DNA of 64,000 nt from Bacillus sp. FJAT-29814 (GTDB lineage Bacteria > Bacillota > Bacilli > Bacillales > Cytobacillaceae), in contig NZ_LMTJ01000002.1 in assembly GCF_001510715.1 (NCBI RefSeq), positions 496,001-560,000 of the forward strand, given 5' to 3'. The notes below the pieces were generated by a model. That model saw only the letters and a list, made by a program, of their open reading frames with translations. It was not told the origin of the DNA and ran no database searches. This document shows positions 17,790 to 25,373 of the stretch, piece after piece. How positions within the stretch are numbered: position 1 is the stretch's first letter; every line of letters begins with the position of its first letter. The position numbers were made by a program, and so were the translations under genes.

Positions 17790-18257
17790 ATGGCTGTTGT
17801 TGCGATCTACACTATTGGCAGGCTTAAATATCCAAATGACCATCCTAACACTCGTGAGTTTTTCGAAGTGGGATACAAAGTAATGCGGCAGGCTGAATTA
17901 TCAGGGCATCTTATTAGGGAGTTTTCAGCTGATGGAGTGCCATACCCTGAGGTTGCGAGAAAAGGGGCTGGTGAGCCTGTTCTTACATTAACGGTTTGGG
18001 ATAGCCTACAATCTTTATACCGTTTTACCTATTCAGGCAGGCATAAGCAAGCCATAAGAGACAGGAACAAGTGGATTGAACTTCATCAAGAAAAACACCC
18101 TTCATATGTGGTTTGGTGGGCAGAGAATGTGAAGGTTGTTTCCTGGGAAGAGGCTTTCAAGAGGTACAACTATTATATTCAGCATGGAACGACTCCTTTT
18201 GCTTTTGACTTTAAAAGTGCATTTGATGAAGATGGGAAGACGTTCTTGGTTAAATAG
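17790..18257 (+). CDS. DUF3291 domain-containing protein
   Basis: The 155-residue protein starts MAVVAIYTIGRLKYP and has TLTVWDSLQSLYRFTYSGRH and HPSYVVWWAENVKVVSWEEA, the hallmark of DUF3291, a dimeric alpha/beta-barrel-like fold. The start at 17790 is preceded by GGGGAG; a longer frame has no ribosome binding site. The function of the family is unknown. The gene ends at a strong shared terminator. Confidence 0.85.
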   Translation: MAVVAIYTIGRLKYPNDHPNTREFFEVGYKVMRQAELSGHLIREFSADGVPYPEVARKGAGEPVLTLTVWDSLQSLYRFTYSGRHKQAIRDRNKWIELHQEKHPSYVVWWAENVKVVSWEEAFKRYNYYIQHGTTPFAFDFKSAFDEDGKTFLVK

Positions 18258-18264
18258 CTGACAA

Positions 18265-18292
18265 AGCCCCCCTTAACTAGTGAAGGGGGGCT
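18265..18292. terminator. Bidirectional terminator between DUF3291 and AHSA1 genes
   Basis: AGCCCCCCTT / AAGGGGGGCT with an 8-nt loop between convergent stops. Confidence 0.85.
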
Positions 18293-18296
18293 ATTG

Positions 18297-18833
18297 TTAT
18301 TTCCACACCGGAAAATTCTTATTTATTTGGCTAAGATATCCTTCTAGACGGTCCCATGTTTCGGCTATACCTTGTTCCATACCCATATCCATAACGGTCT
18401 TGAGAGCCTCCGCGGAAATATATTCTCCCCGGTTAATTAATTTTGTCTTACCGTCCATATCGATAAATTCCAAGGTGACTTCGGTTGAAGGCAATTTGTC
18501 ATCAATATTTCCCTCTGCATCGGAGAAATAATCTGTAAAGAGAATTAACTCAGATACGACAATAGCCTTGTAGATTCCTTTTCCCCAAGATTCCATACCA
18601 TAAAATTTCCCTTGATTCGGATCCACACATTTCATGCAATAGTGCCAAACACCACCTGGTCTGAAGTCGACATGACATACCGGAAGTTCCCAACCCTTTG
18701 GTCCCCACCAATTTTTGAGATGCTCAGGCTCTTTAAACATTGTAAATACGAGGTCGCGCGGTGCATTGAATATGCGCTCTAGAATTAATACCCGATCGTT
18801 CTCTACTCTCGTAATCATTGTATTATTTGACAT
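18297..18833 (-). CDS. SRPBCC/AHSA1-family protein
   Basis: This 178-residue START-like protein has FNAPRDLVFTMFKEPEHLKNWWGPKGW at its N-terminus and MGMEQGIAETWDRLEGYL at its end, both characteristic of AHSA1-type proteins. GGAGGAGA precedes the ATG. It is the last gene of a three-gene set with an ArsR regulator and a VOC protein, a very common arrangement in Bacilli in which the role of the binding proteins is unknown. Confidence 0.88.
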   Translation of the reverse strand: MSNNTMITRVENDRVLILERIFNAPRDLVFTMFKEPEHLKNWWGPKGWELPVCHVDFRPGGVWHYCMKCVDPNQGKFYGMESWGKGIYKAIVVSELILFTDYFSDAEGNIDDKLPSTEVTLEFIDMDGKTKLINRGEYISAEALKTVMDMGMEQGIAETWDRLEGYLSQINKNFPVWK

Positions 18834-18904
18834 TACAGCTCTCCTCCAATTGAAGTAGTATTGAAGTAATGCGGGCTAGATACAGCAGTTGTTGTTATCC
18901 CTTT

Positions 18905-19282
18905 TTAATTCCTTTCCATAACGGCGAAATAATGATCCTCATCGTCAGCAAAATTAAATACTTTTCCAGAAGGCATCTCAACAATATCTCCGACTTTGAC
19001 ATTTTTACTTTTTAAGTTCAAATGCAATTGATCGGCATTGTCGGTAAAGAACATCAAAGAAGGGGTACCCAAATTTAATTCTGGTTCCATTTGAGCGATG
19101 AAATCTTTATTGTGAATAACGATGCTTGTTGTTGCATTTTCTGGGGCAACTTCAATCCATCTCATACCTTGACCGTTATCCTCTTCTGCAATTACCTTAA
19201 AACCTGCTTTTTCCGTCCAAAAATCACGGGCTTGATCTTGATTTTTGACATACAACATAACTTGACCTAAATGACGAATCAT
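18905..19282 (-). CDS. VOC (glyoxalase/bleomycin-resistance-like) family protein
   Basis: The single VOC module of 125 residues has the paired beta-alpha-beta units HLGQVMLYVKNQDQARDFWTE and GTPSLMFFTDNADQLHLNLK, with FADDEDHYFAV near the C-terminus. The metal ligands of glyoxalases are only partly matched. It is the middle gene of the ArsR-VOC-AHSA1 operon and may bind a small toxic molecule or act on it. Confidence 0.87.
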   Translation of the reverse strand: MIRHLGQVMLYVKNQDQARDFWTEKAGFKVIAEEDNGQGMRWIEVAPENATTSIVIHNKDFIAQMEPELNLGTPSLMFFTDNADQLHLNLKSKNVKVGDIVEMPSGKVFNFADDEDHYFAVMERN

Positions 19283-19307
19283 TCATTTCACTCCTTAAAA
19301 ATTTTCA

Positions 19308-19634
19308 TTAATTCAATGGTTTTTTGCCCTGTAATACATTTAGATAATCGTCCAACCTATCCATCCTGTCTTCCCACAATCTCCTGTAGGAGTTAAGCCA
19401 CTTATCCAGTTCTTGAAAAGGTTCCGGTTTTATCCTATAGATTCGGCGATTAGCGATCGGCTGAACCTCGACCAGTCCAGCGTCGCAGAGCACGCGAAGA
19501 TGCTTGGAGGTTTGCGGTTGTTTCAATTCTAACTTCTTTGCTATTTCGCCAACCGGAAGCGGCCCTTCTCGCAGTAGGTCAATGATTTCAAGGCGGTTGG
19601 GCTCAGCCAGGGCACTGAAGGTGTCCGGGTTCAT
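19308..19634 (-). CDS. ArsR-family winged-helix regulator
   Basis: This 108-residue regulator has the ArsR fold: FSALAEPNRLEIIDLLREGP, VGEIAKKLELKQPQTSKHLR and a wing LVEVQPIANRRIYRI. The metal-binding cysteines of ArsR/SmtB (ELCVCD) are absent, so it probably senses something other than arsenite. It heads the operon with VOC and AHSA1 genes, and a palindromic site lies 67-91 nt upstream. Confidence 0.9.
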   Translation of the reverse strand: MNPDTFSALAEPNRLEIIDLLREGPLPVGEIAKKLELKQPQTSKHLRVLCDAGLVEVQPIANRRIYRIKPEPFQELDKWLNSYRRLWEDRMDRLDDYLNVLQGKKPLN

Positions 19635-19700
19635 GTTGAATCCTCTCCCAACTTCTGTTTTTATTCATTAATTTCTCTGTTTGTTAAAATATACCTCATG

Positions 19701-19725
19701 AGGAATATTCCTGTCAAGGAATATT
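19701..19725 (-). promoter_or_regulatory. Probable ArsR operator
   Basis: AATATTCC-TGTCAA-GGAATATT is a perfect dyad (19704-19725), and AGGAATATTCCT (19701-19712) is itself palindromic. Its place upstream of the ArsR start suits autorepression of the operon. Confidence 0.55.
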
Positions 19726-19740
19726 AATAAAAAATAAAAA

Positions 19741-19789
19741 AAGCTTTTGAAAGCGCTCAAGATTCAAGTCTGGTTGTATTTCAAAAGCT
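19741..19789 (-). repeat. Inverted repeat, possible second terminator
   Basis: AGCTTTTGAAA and TTTCAAAAGCT flank a loop of about 27 nt. On the minus strand the hairpin is followed by a T run, so it could back up the terminator at 19861. The loop also contains GAAAGCGCTCAA, which loosely resembles a cre site. Confidence 0.35.
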
Positions 19790-19860
19790 GGTGAAAAGGG
19801 ACCCTATATTATGAAATACAATTTGCTAAGTAAGGCAAGTGAGAAACGAATAGCAAAAAA

Positions 19861-19890
19861 AGAACAGCAATCATATAAAATTGCTGTTCT
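19861..19890 (-). terminator. Terminator of the ring-cleaving dioxygenase gene
   Basis: AGAACAGCAA / TTGCTGTTCT with a 10-nt loop and a T run on the minus strand, 15 nt past the stop. Confidence 0.85.
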
Positions 19891-19904
19891 TTGTAACATT
19901 CTTT

Positions 19905-20882
19905 TTATTCTTTTACAAATTCTTTTGTACTTCTTACAGTATCAATCGGGCGAACATACTTTTCGATTTCTGCACGTTTAGGCTCTAAGAATGGAGGTAA
20001 AGATAATTTTTCCCCAAGCGTTTCATAAGGTTCATCTCCCATAAAACCAGGGCCATCAGTAGCGAACTCAAATAAAATTTGCGGTGCAACCCTTGCGTAC
20101 AATGACTCAAAAAAGTGACGGTTGACATAACCGGATGTAGCGAATCCAAAACTACCCATTCGTTCAATCCACTCTTCTAAAACAGCGCGATCCTCTACAC
20201 GGAATGCCGCATGGTGAACCGTCCCAAAACCTTGTCGGGCTTGAGGAAGAATCGGATCATATTCCACAATGACCGAGGCACCATTCCCGCCTTCCCCCAC
20301 TTCAAATAAATGGGATGATCCTTCTTTGGCAGTCTCTTTAAATAATAGGACTTTTTCCAGCATTTCTTTAAAGTAATCAAAGTTCGCAATCCGAACAAAG
20401 ACAGGTCCTAAACCGGTAATGGCAAATTCGAGTGGGATTGGGCCTTTTTGCCATGGTGTGCCAGATTCAACCCCTTTATTGAATTCGTCAGAAATCAACT
20501 GATATTGTTGATCATCAAAATCAACGAAAGAGAGAGTTTTCTTGCCAAATTGTTCTTTGATGCCAGTATGTTTTACTTCTAGGCGATCAAATCGTTTTAC
20601 CCAATAGTCTAATGCCGCATCACTTGGTACACGGAACGAGGTCTTTGAAATCTCGTTTGTCCCATGAACGCCTTTCGGAATGCCGGGGAAGTCAAAGAAC
20701 GTCATGTCCGTTCCTGCACTGCCTTTGTCATCTGCAAAAAATAAGTGATAGGTTTGAATATCATCTTGATTGACCGTTTTTTTAACTAACCGCATCCCTA
20801 ACACATAAGTGAAAAATTCATAGTTTTTTTCGGCACTGCTTGTTATAGCAGTTACATGGTGTATTCCTTTTAAATGGTTCAT
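19905..20882 (-). CDS. Ring-cleaving (hydroquinone/catechol-type) extradiol dioxygenase, MhqO/MhqA-like
   Basis: The 325-residue protein is two tandem VOC modules: KGIHHVTAITSSAEKNYEFF at the start with the metal His, VHHAAFRVEDRA in the second half with another, and the Glu in FEFATDGPGF as the third ligand. This matches the MhqO/MhqA family, which degrades quinones and hydroquinones in Bacillus. The start at 20882 has GGAGGAATA 8 nt before the ATG; a TTG five codons upstream overlaps that site. A MhqR-type palindrome lies upstream, so induction by quinone electrophiles is expected. The mhqR gene itself is not in the window. Confidence 0.88.
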   Translation of the reverse strand: MNHLKGIHHVTAITSSAEKNYEFFTYVLGMRLVKKTVNQDDIQTYHLFFADDKGSAGTDMTFFDFPGIPKGVHGTNEISKTSFRVPSDAALDYWVKRFDRLEVKHTGIKEQFGKKTLSFVDFDDQQYQLISDEFNKGVESGTPWQKGPIPLEFAITGLGPVFVRIANFDYFKEMLEKVLLFKETAKEGSSHLFEVGEGGNGASVIVEYDPILPQARQGFGTVHHAAFRVEDRAVLEEWIERMGSFGFATSGYVNRHFFESLYARVAPQILFEFATDGPGFMGDEPYETLGEKLSLPPFLEPKRAEIEKYVRPIDTVRSTKEFVKE

Positions 20883-20911
20883 GATATATTCCTCCAAGTT
20901 CTTTAAATTTT

Positions 20912-20944
20912 TATCTCGAATTTGATTATCTTGAATCTGAGATA
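20912..20944 (-). promoter_or_regulatory. Candidate MhqR-type operators
   Basis: TATCTTGAATCTGAGATA (20927-20944) is a clear dyad, and TATCTCGAATTTGATTA (20912-20928) is a second, half-preserved copy. Both resemble the TATCTCGAATTCGAGATA-type box I recall for MhqR of Bacillus subtilis. They lie 30-60 nt upstream of the dioxygenase start. Confidence 0.55.
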
Positions 20945-21051
20945 ATAATACTACTTATACATATTCTTGTCAAATATCTTTTATTCTTATTTACCTTACT
21001 TGCCCCTTCATCGAAAATCCTCATCAATTCTAAGAACAAAGCAATTTTATT

Positions 21052-21207
21052 GGCTATTGGGGATCCTTTTTTATTGGATAGAGCAGTTTGGGTAGCCTAT
21101 CATCGCTATTGGCGACCGGATTTTGCTGGCCAGAGCTGTTTGGGTAGCCAATCATGGCTATTGGCGACCGTATTTTATTGGATGGAGCAGTTTGGGTCGC
21201 CTAAGAT
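21052..21207. repeat. Three tandem 52-bp hairpin repeats (array B)
   Basis: Units begin at 21052, 21104 and 21156, exactly 52 bp apart, sharing GGCTATTGGCGACC and GCAGTTTGGGTAGCC. Within each unit the ends can pair: GGCGACC with GGTCGCC in unit 3, and ATTGGC with GCCAAT in unit 2. The sequence is unrelated to array A although period and copy number are the same. It occupies the gene-free stretch between 20945 and 21256; no coding potential is credible there. Confidence 0.85.
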
Positions 21208-21256
21208 CTATTATGGTATTTGTTGTTTGCCTCCCAAAAATAAACCCGTTATTAAA

Positions 21257-21643
21257 TTATTTCTTCTTTTTTATTTTCTCTTCCGCTTTTCTTATGTTTT
21301 CAGCCACTCTAAATTTAACGATTTGACTAATCAATTCATAAGGGATGGGTTTTTCAAGAGGAAATTGGATTGCACCTTTTGAGGTCTTATATCCCGTTAA
21401 TTCCTGTTTAAAAGCATTGATGCCGCTTGGAGTTGGATAGAACCCTATATGGTTCTTGAATGCAGCAAAATGCACCAAATTTCCATTTAAAACAAAAGTA
21501 GGCATTTGATAACTTATTTTTTCCACAGCATTTGGTGCTGCTTCCTTAATCACTCTTCTTATTGTTTTCAGTATTTCTTGAACTTCTTTAGGGTACTCCA
21601 AAATATACTCATCAATTAAATGAGGATTATTCGTTTGTTCCAT
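21257..21643 (-). CDS. DUF1801/YdhG-type (Fra-like iron chaperone family) protein
   Basis: This 128-residue protein is a single DUF1801 domain: EYPKEVQEILKTIRRVIKEAAP, AVEKISYQMPTFVLNG, HIGFYPTPSGI and PYELISQIVKFRVAENIRK. Bacillus members of this family include the frataxin-like Fra/YdhG, proposed as an iron chaperone for Fe-S and heme assembly. Whether this paralogue binds iron cannot be told. AAGGAGAG precedes the ATG. Monocistronic. Confidence 0.85.
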   Translation of the reverse strand: MEQTNNPHLIDEYILEYPKEVQEILKTIRRVIKEAAPNAVEKISYQMPTFVLNGNLVHFAAFKNHIGFYPTPSGINAFKQELTGYKTSKGAIQFPLEKPIPYELISQIVKFRVAENIRKAEEKIKKKK

Positions 21644-21800
21644 AGTTATCTCTCCTTTTCATTTATCACTTTTAGATTCCCAAAACATGTTTTTTTTAAA
21701 AATAAGACATCCTAATAGTACCAAAGAAACAGGAAATAAGATTGCCTTTATTTCAAAAAGGCATGTAAGGTGTCCATCTGATTGAAAGGAGCTCTATTTC

Positions 21801-22160
21801 ATGAATCTGTATCAAGTAAGAAAAGGACAATTTGTCTATTATAACAATGAATTACACAAGGTTTATGGGGTAAAGCCGATGTTCAAGCTTTCCGTTCATC
21901 TTATTCGACTACGGGACTTAACACAGCATTTAACCAATGCTGCCAGCGTGGAAAAATACAGACCAAAGGACCGTAACAGCTTTATATTTAATCATAAGGC
22001 CTATACGCTCAATGAAAATCGAAAAGCGGAAGTAGGGCCAATAGAAGAAGTATGCAACAATGATGCGGCACCTTACCTTTATCCTGACCGAAACAAAATA
22101 AAGCCCCTTAACCATGTAAGGGGTTTTTACAATTTACTTAAATACTCGATAGTAAAGTAA
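21801..22160 (+). CDS. Hypothetical conserved-looking cytosolic protein
   Basis: This is a 119-residue protein with no recognised domain. It starts MNLYQVRKGQFVYYNNELHK and contains a Tyr-rich beta-type segment followed by RPKDRNSFIFNHKAYTLNE. AAAGGAG lies upstream of the ATG, so it is a real gene. The last 20 codons run through a terminator-like hairpin (22101-22126), whereas the +1 frame has a TAA at 22099-22101 just before it. A frameshift near the 3' end is therefore possible. Confidence 0.6.
   Translation: MNLYQVRKGQFVYYNNELHKVYGVKPMFKLSVHLIRLRDLTQHLTNAASVEKYRPKDRNSFIFNHKAYTLNENRKAEVGPIEEVCNNDAAPYLYPDRNKIKPLNHVRGFYNLLKYSIVK
22101..22126. terminator. Terminator-like hairpin inside the 3' end of the hypothetical gene
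   Basis: CCCCTTA-ACCATG-TAAGGGG followed by TTTTT in the plus direction; on the minus strand it also lies about 40 nt after the threonine-synthase-like stop. Confidence 0.6.
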
Positions 22161-23264
22161 TTATTTTGATTTAATGCCAGCTCCACAAAGAGGGATGATT
22201 ATTTTTTCTTCTGGCGCTTTCTGATATTTTAAATAGCCAGCATAGTTTGCAGCTGTTGTCACTTCAACATAAAAACCTTTATCACTAAGTTTAGCACGTG
22301 CACTCAGAATCTCATTTTCTTCAATTTCAATAAACTCGCCATTGGTTTGACGAACAGCTTCCAAAATTTGTTTGGAACGTGCTGGTGCTGCAATTGATAT
22401 TCCTTCTGCTAAAGTACCTGTATTCGTAACAGGTTCCGCTACTGTTTCACCATTTTTATAAGCTTTCACCAGAGGTGCACAGTTTGCAGCTTGGATCGCA
22501 ATGATTTTCGGCATTTTTTCGATTAATCCGTTTTCAAATAATTCTTTGAAACCATAATATGCACCAAGGACAAGTGTACCGTTACCTACCGGAATAATTA
22601 ATGCATCAGGCGCATCCTCTAAATGCTCGTAAATTTCATAGGCATATGTTTTGGTGCCTTCATAAAAATAAGGATTATACACATGGCTTGCGTAAAAAAC
22701 CTTTTCTTCTTCTACCGCTTTTTGTGCAGCCGCTGCAATCTCCTCGCGGGTGCCATGAATTTGTTTAATCGTTGCGCCATGTGCTTTTATTTGAGCAATC
22801 TTTTTCGGGGATGTCTCATCACTTAGATAAATATCACATGCAATATGACAACGCGCTGCATAGGCTGCAACCGAAGTTCCAGCATTCCCACTACTATCTG
22901 CAATTACTTTTGAAACTCCTAAGTCTTTTGCCTTCGTCATTAAAACAGCGGCCCCTCGATCTTTAAAAGATAAGGTAGGCATCATATAATCAACTTTTAC
23001 ATAAGTATTAGGTTCTTGGGGGTCCAGAACGATTAAAGGCGTTTGACCTTCCCCCATTGTAACCGATGTCCACGTCTTCGAATCTTTTGCAAATGGCATT
23101 GTTTCAAAATAACGCCATATTGAGTTTGGATAATGACTCCAAGATGTAACATCTATTTTAGGTGTACTTTTTGCTATATCTAATACCCCGCCACATTCAC
23201 ATTTCCATCTATATGGTGTAATATCATGCTTTTTTCCGCAGCTGTTACAAATATATTGTTCCAT
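22161..23264 (-). CDS. Threonine synthase-like PLP enzyme (fold type II ammonia-lyase family)
   Basis: The protein has about 367 residues. The N-terminal CxxC...CxC zinc-ribbon (CNSCGKKH, WKCECGGVLD) is typical of threonine synthases. PTLSFKDRGAAVL carries the PLP Lys and SSGNAGTSVAAYAA is the phosphate-side loop. The downstream part includes PVGNGTLVLGAYYGF. Canonical threonine biosynthesis is less likely than amino-acid catabolism here, because it is followed upstream by RidA and a D-threonine-aldolase-like gene, both on the same strand. Phosphate-free hydroxy-amino-acid or diamino-acid elimination is a possible reaction (inference). The start was set at 23264 because an AGGA site lies 8 nt upstream. 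Confidence 0.8.
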   Translation of the reverse strand: MEQYICNSCGKKHDITPYRWKCECGGVLDIAKSTPKIDVTSWSHYPNSIWRYFETMPFAKDSKTWTSVTMGEGQTPLIVLDPQEPNTYVKVDYMMPTLSFKDRGAAVLMTKAKDLGVSKVIADSSGNAGTSVAAYAARCHIACDIYLSDETSPKKIAQIKAHGATIKQIHGTREEIAAAAQKAVEEEKVFYASHVYNPYFYEGTKTYAYEIYEHLEDAPDALIIPVGNGTLVLGAYYGFKELFENGLIEKMPKIIAIQAANCAPLVKAYKNGETVAEPVTNTGTLAEGISIAAPARSKQILEAVRQTNGEFIEIEENEILSARAKLSDKGFYVEVTTAANYAGYLKYQKAPEEKIIIPLCGAGIKSK

Positions 23265-23326
23265 CATGATCATCCTATCAAATTATTCACTATAATTTTT
23301 TATACAATGGAGGCAAAAAAATATGA

Positions 23327-23701
23327 CTAAATATAAGCGATTGCATTAATTTCAATTTTGAATCCAAAATGTAATTCATTTGTTGGTACAACAGTTCGAG
23401 CCGGTTTGTGTTGACCAAAAAACTCTTTATAAACAGCATCTACTTTATCCCACAATTTCACATCTGGAATATATAGTGTCATACATAAAATTTGCTCTTT
23501 TTTACTTCCAGCTGCTTCTAAAATCATCACAACATTTTTAAGTGCTTGTAATGCTTCTTCTTCAATGGGGCCAAATTTCTTTTCGCGTGTCTCTGGATCA
23601 ATTGCAAATTGCCCTGATACGTAAACTGTATCATGATGAACGGTTGCGAGTGCATAATGTCCATTTGACTTTAAATTTCCTACTTCAAAAATGCTTTTCA
23701 T
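23327..23701 (-). CDS. RidA-family enamine/imine deaminase
   Basis: This 124-residue Rid protein has GHYALATVHHDTVYVSGQFA, LQALKNVVMILEAAGSKKEQ, and the conserved Arg of KPARTVVPTNEL that binds the substrate carboxylate. RidA hydrolyses reactive 2-aminoacrylate-type enamines released by PLP dehydratases. It sits between two PLP enzymes on the same strand, so it probably clears the enamine intermediate made by the lyase. GGAGAG precedes the ATG. Confidence 0.9.
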   Translation of the reverse strand: MKSIFEVGNLKSNGHYALATVHHDTVYVSGQFAIDPETREKKFGPIEEEALQALKNVVMILEAAGSKKEQILCMTLYIPDVKLWDKVDAVYKEFFGQHKPARTVVPTNELHFGFKIEINAIAYI

Positions 23702-23941
23702 CTGGCTCTCCTGCCTAATTAGATTTATTGTTTATTTCATATGTTTCATTGCACATAGGTATATAATTTGCCGATATTTCCACTTCAACAACGACAACAT
23801 CATCGGACTTCATTGGACATTTAAAAATATACTGGTTTATTGATTACCATCGGCAATATTTCGCTCAAGGTTGCAAATGATACTCGGAAGATATCCGAAT
23901 TCACTGCTTACATTACTGTATAGGCACAGAAGAGAAATGAT

Positions 23942-25048
23942 TTATTGCAGTTTCCCTTTACAATCAACTGGCAGCTCTTCTACTACTTCACCTTCAGAGA
24001 TTAAGTACGCTTTTTCGTGTAAATTACAAACCGGGCAGATATGGTTCGGTATGATCTGCACTTTATCTCCTACATTTATTTGATTGCTGAAATCCTCATT
24101 GTAAATAATCGCATGTTCGTCGAAAACACCATGAATATAAACATCTTCAAATTCTTTAATACGGCCGAAGCCTTTTGTTGTAGTATGTCCTTTGCTCCTG
24201 CTTTGAGCTGTAATGCCTTTCGCCCCTACGTCTGTAATCACTCGTTCCTTTGTCGGCTTACTAATGATGGTCGTAAGAACCGATGCTGCACAACGGTCAT
24301 AGGTACCGATGACATTGGCCTGTGAGGAATCCATGAGAATATAAGTTCCAGGTCTGATTTCGGTTATACCTTCCGGGATTTCAAAATTTAGCATGAACGG
24401 AGGGGTAGAACCGATACTGACAACTTTTGGCTTGAGCTCCATTTCCTCTGCAATTTTTGCAAAATCCAAGGTTCTTTTTACACTTTCAATAAAAAGCGCT
24501 TTGCATTCATCGATATTTTCTGCCTTATAGGAATGTCCGTCATGGGAAAAAACACCTCTGAATTCAACATTTTCACACCCCTTTACTACCTCTAGTAAAG
24601 TTCGGAAATCACTTTCTTCGATAATACCAGAACGTTCTTCCCCTACTTCAATTTCTATGAGTACTTGAGCCTTTTTCTCTGCGCCATTGAAAACTTCTTC
24701 TATTTCTCTAACTTGATAGGTATTATCGATCCCAAAAGAAATATCAATGGTCTCAGATAGTTTTCTAATTCGTTCAATTTTTGGTTTGCCGACAATCTCA
24801 TTGGCTATAAAAATGTCCCTTAACCCATTTTTAGCCATTACCTCGGCTTCCCCGACTTTTGCTACCGTAATGCCTACAGCACCTAATTCCTCTTGCAATC
24901 TTGCAAGCTTGGGCATTTTATGAGTTTTGGTATGCGGGCGTAATTTGACTTTATTTTCGTTAGCATAATTTTGCATAAAACTAAGATTATCCATCATAAT
25001 TTTTCTATCAATCAAAAGCGCCGGTGTATCTAACTCGAAATATTTCAT
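23942..25048 (-). CDS. D-threonine aldolase/D-serine dehydratase-like PLP enzyme (fold type III)
   Basis: The 368-residue protein has an alanine-racemase-type barrel: LDTPALLIDRKIMMDN at the N-terminus, RPHTKTHKMPKLARLQ with the PLP Lys, and the C-terminal domain carrying the metal site His and Cys (IPNHICPVCNL), typical of the D-threonine aldolase and DSD1 D-serine dehydratase group. It should cleave or dehydrate a D-beta-hydroxy amino acid. The start is the ATG at 25048, with AAGGGG 7 nt upstream. It probably heads an operon with RidA and the threonine-synthase-like gene, with a gap of about 240 nt before RidA in which I see no gene. It is divergent from a DauR-type regulator. Confidence 0.85.
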   Translation of the reverse strand: MKYFELDTPALLIDRKIMMDNLSFMQNYANENKVKLRPHTKTHKMPKLARLQEELGAVGITVAKVGEAEVMAKNGLRDIFIANEIVGKPKIERIRKLSETIDISFGIDNTYQVREIEEVFNGAEKKAQVLIEIEVGEERSGIIEESDFRTLLEVVKGCENVEFRGVFSHDGHSYKAENIDECKALFIESVKRTLDFAKIAEEMELKPKVVSIGSTPPFMLNFEIPEGITEIRPGTYILMDSSQANVIGTYDRCAASVLTTIISKPTKERVITDVGAKGITAQSRSKGHTTTKGFGRIKEFEDVYIHGVFDEHAIIYNEDFSNQINVGDKVQIIPNHICPVCNLHEKAYLISEGEVVEELPVDCKGKLQ

Positions 25049-25267
25049 TTTCTGTCCCCTTTTCAACTTCAAGATAAAAATTTTCATAAGGAATTAGGTA
25101 TATAAATGTGCTACTACTCTAGTTGCTTTGAATTCTCCAGAACGTCATGGTATCCCCTCCTAATGCACATTCCCCCTCATGTTAAAGATAAATTCATACA
25201 CAATTTCAGCTTGTAAATATAGAAAAAAATATATAATATTGTGTATAAAAGGATAAACTTAAGTAAA

Positions 25268-25335
25268 TTATATAAAATTTTATATAAAAATCAATACATT
25301 TTCACAATTTCATATAAATAATTATATGAAATTGT
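25268..25335. promoter_or_regulatory. Two perfect palindromes in the divergent promoter region (candidate DauR sites)
   Basis: TTATATAAAATTTTATATAA (25268-25287) is a perfect 20-bp palindrome. ACAATTTCATATAA / TTATATGAAATTGT with a 4-nt spacer (25304-25335) is a perfect 14-bp inverted repeat. They share a TTATATRAAATT half-site and lie between the D-threonine-aldolase-like gene and the DauR-type regulator. Confidence 0.5.
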
Positions 25336-25373
25336 TACACGGGAATGATTTTAACAAGAAGGTGGTAATCTTC

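Noticed and set aside
21123..21326. Coding sequence over array B
   Set aside because: The open frames in both registers are produced by the tandem repeat and have no ribosome binding site.
22161..23264. Biosynthetic threonine synthase as firm assignment
   Set aside because: There are no hom or thrB genes beside it, and RidA plus a D-threonine-aldolase-like gene suggest catabolism; left as threonine-synthase-like.
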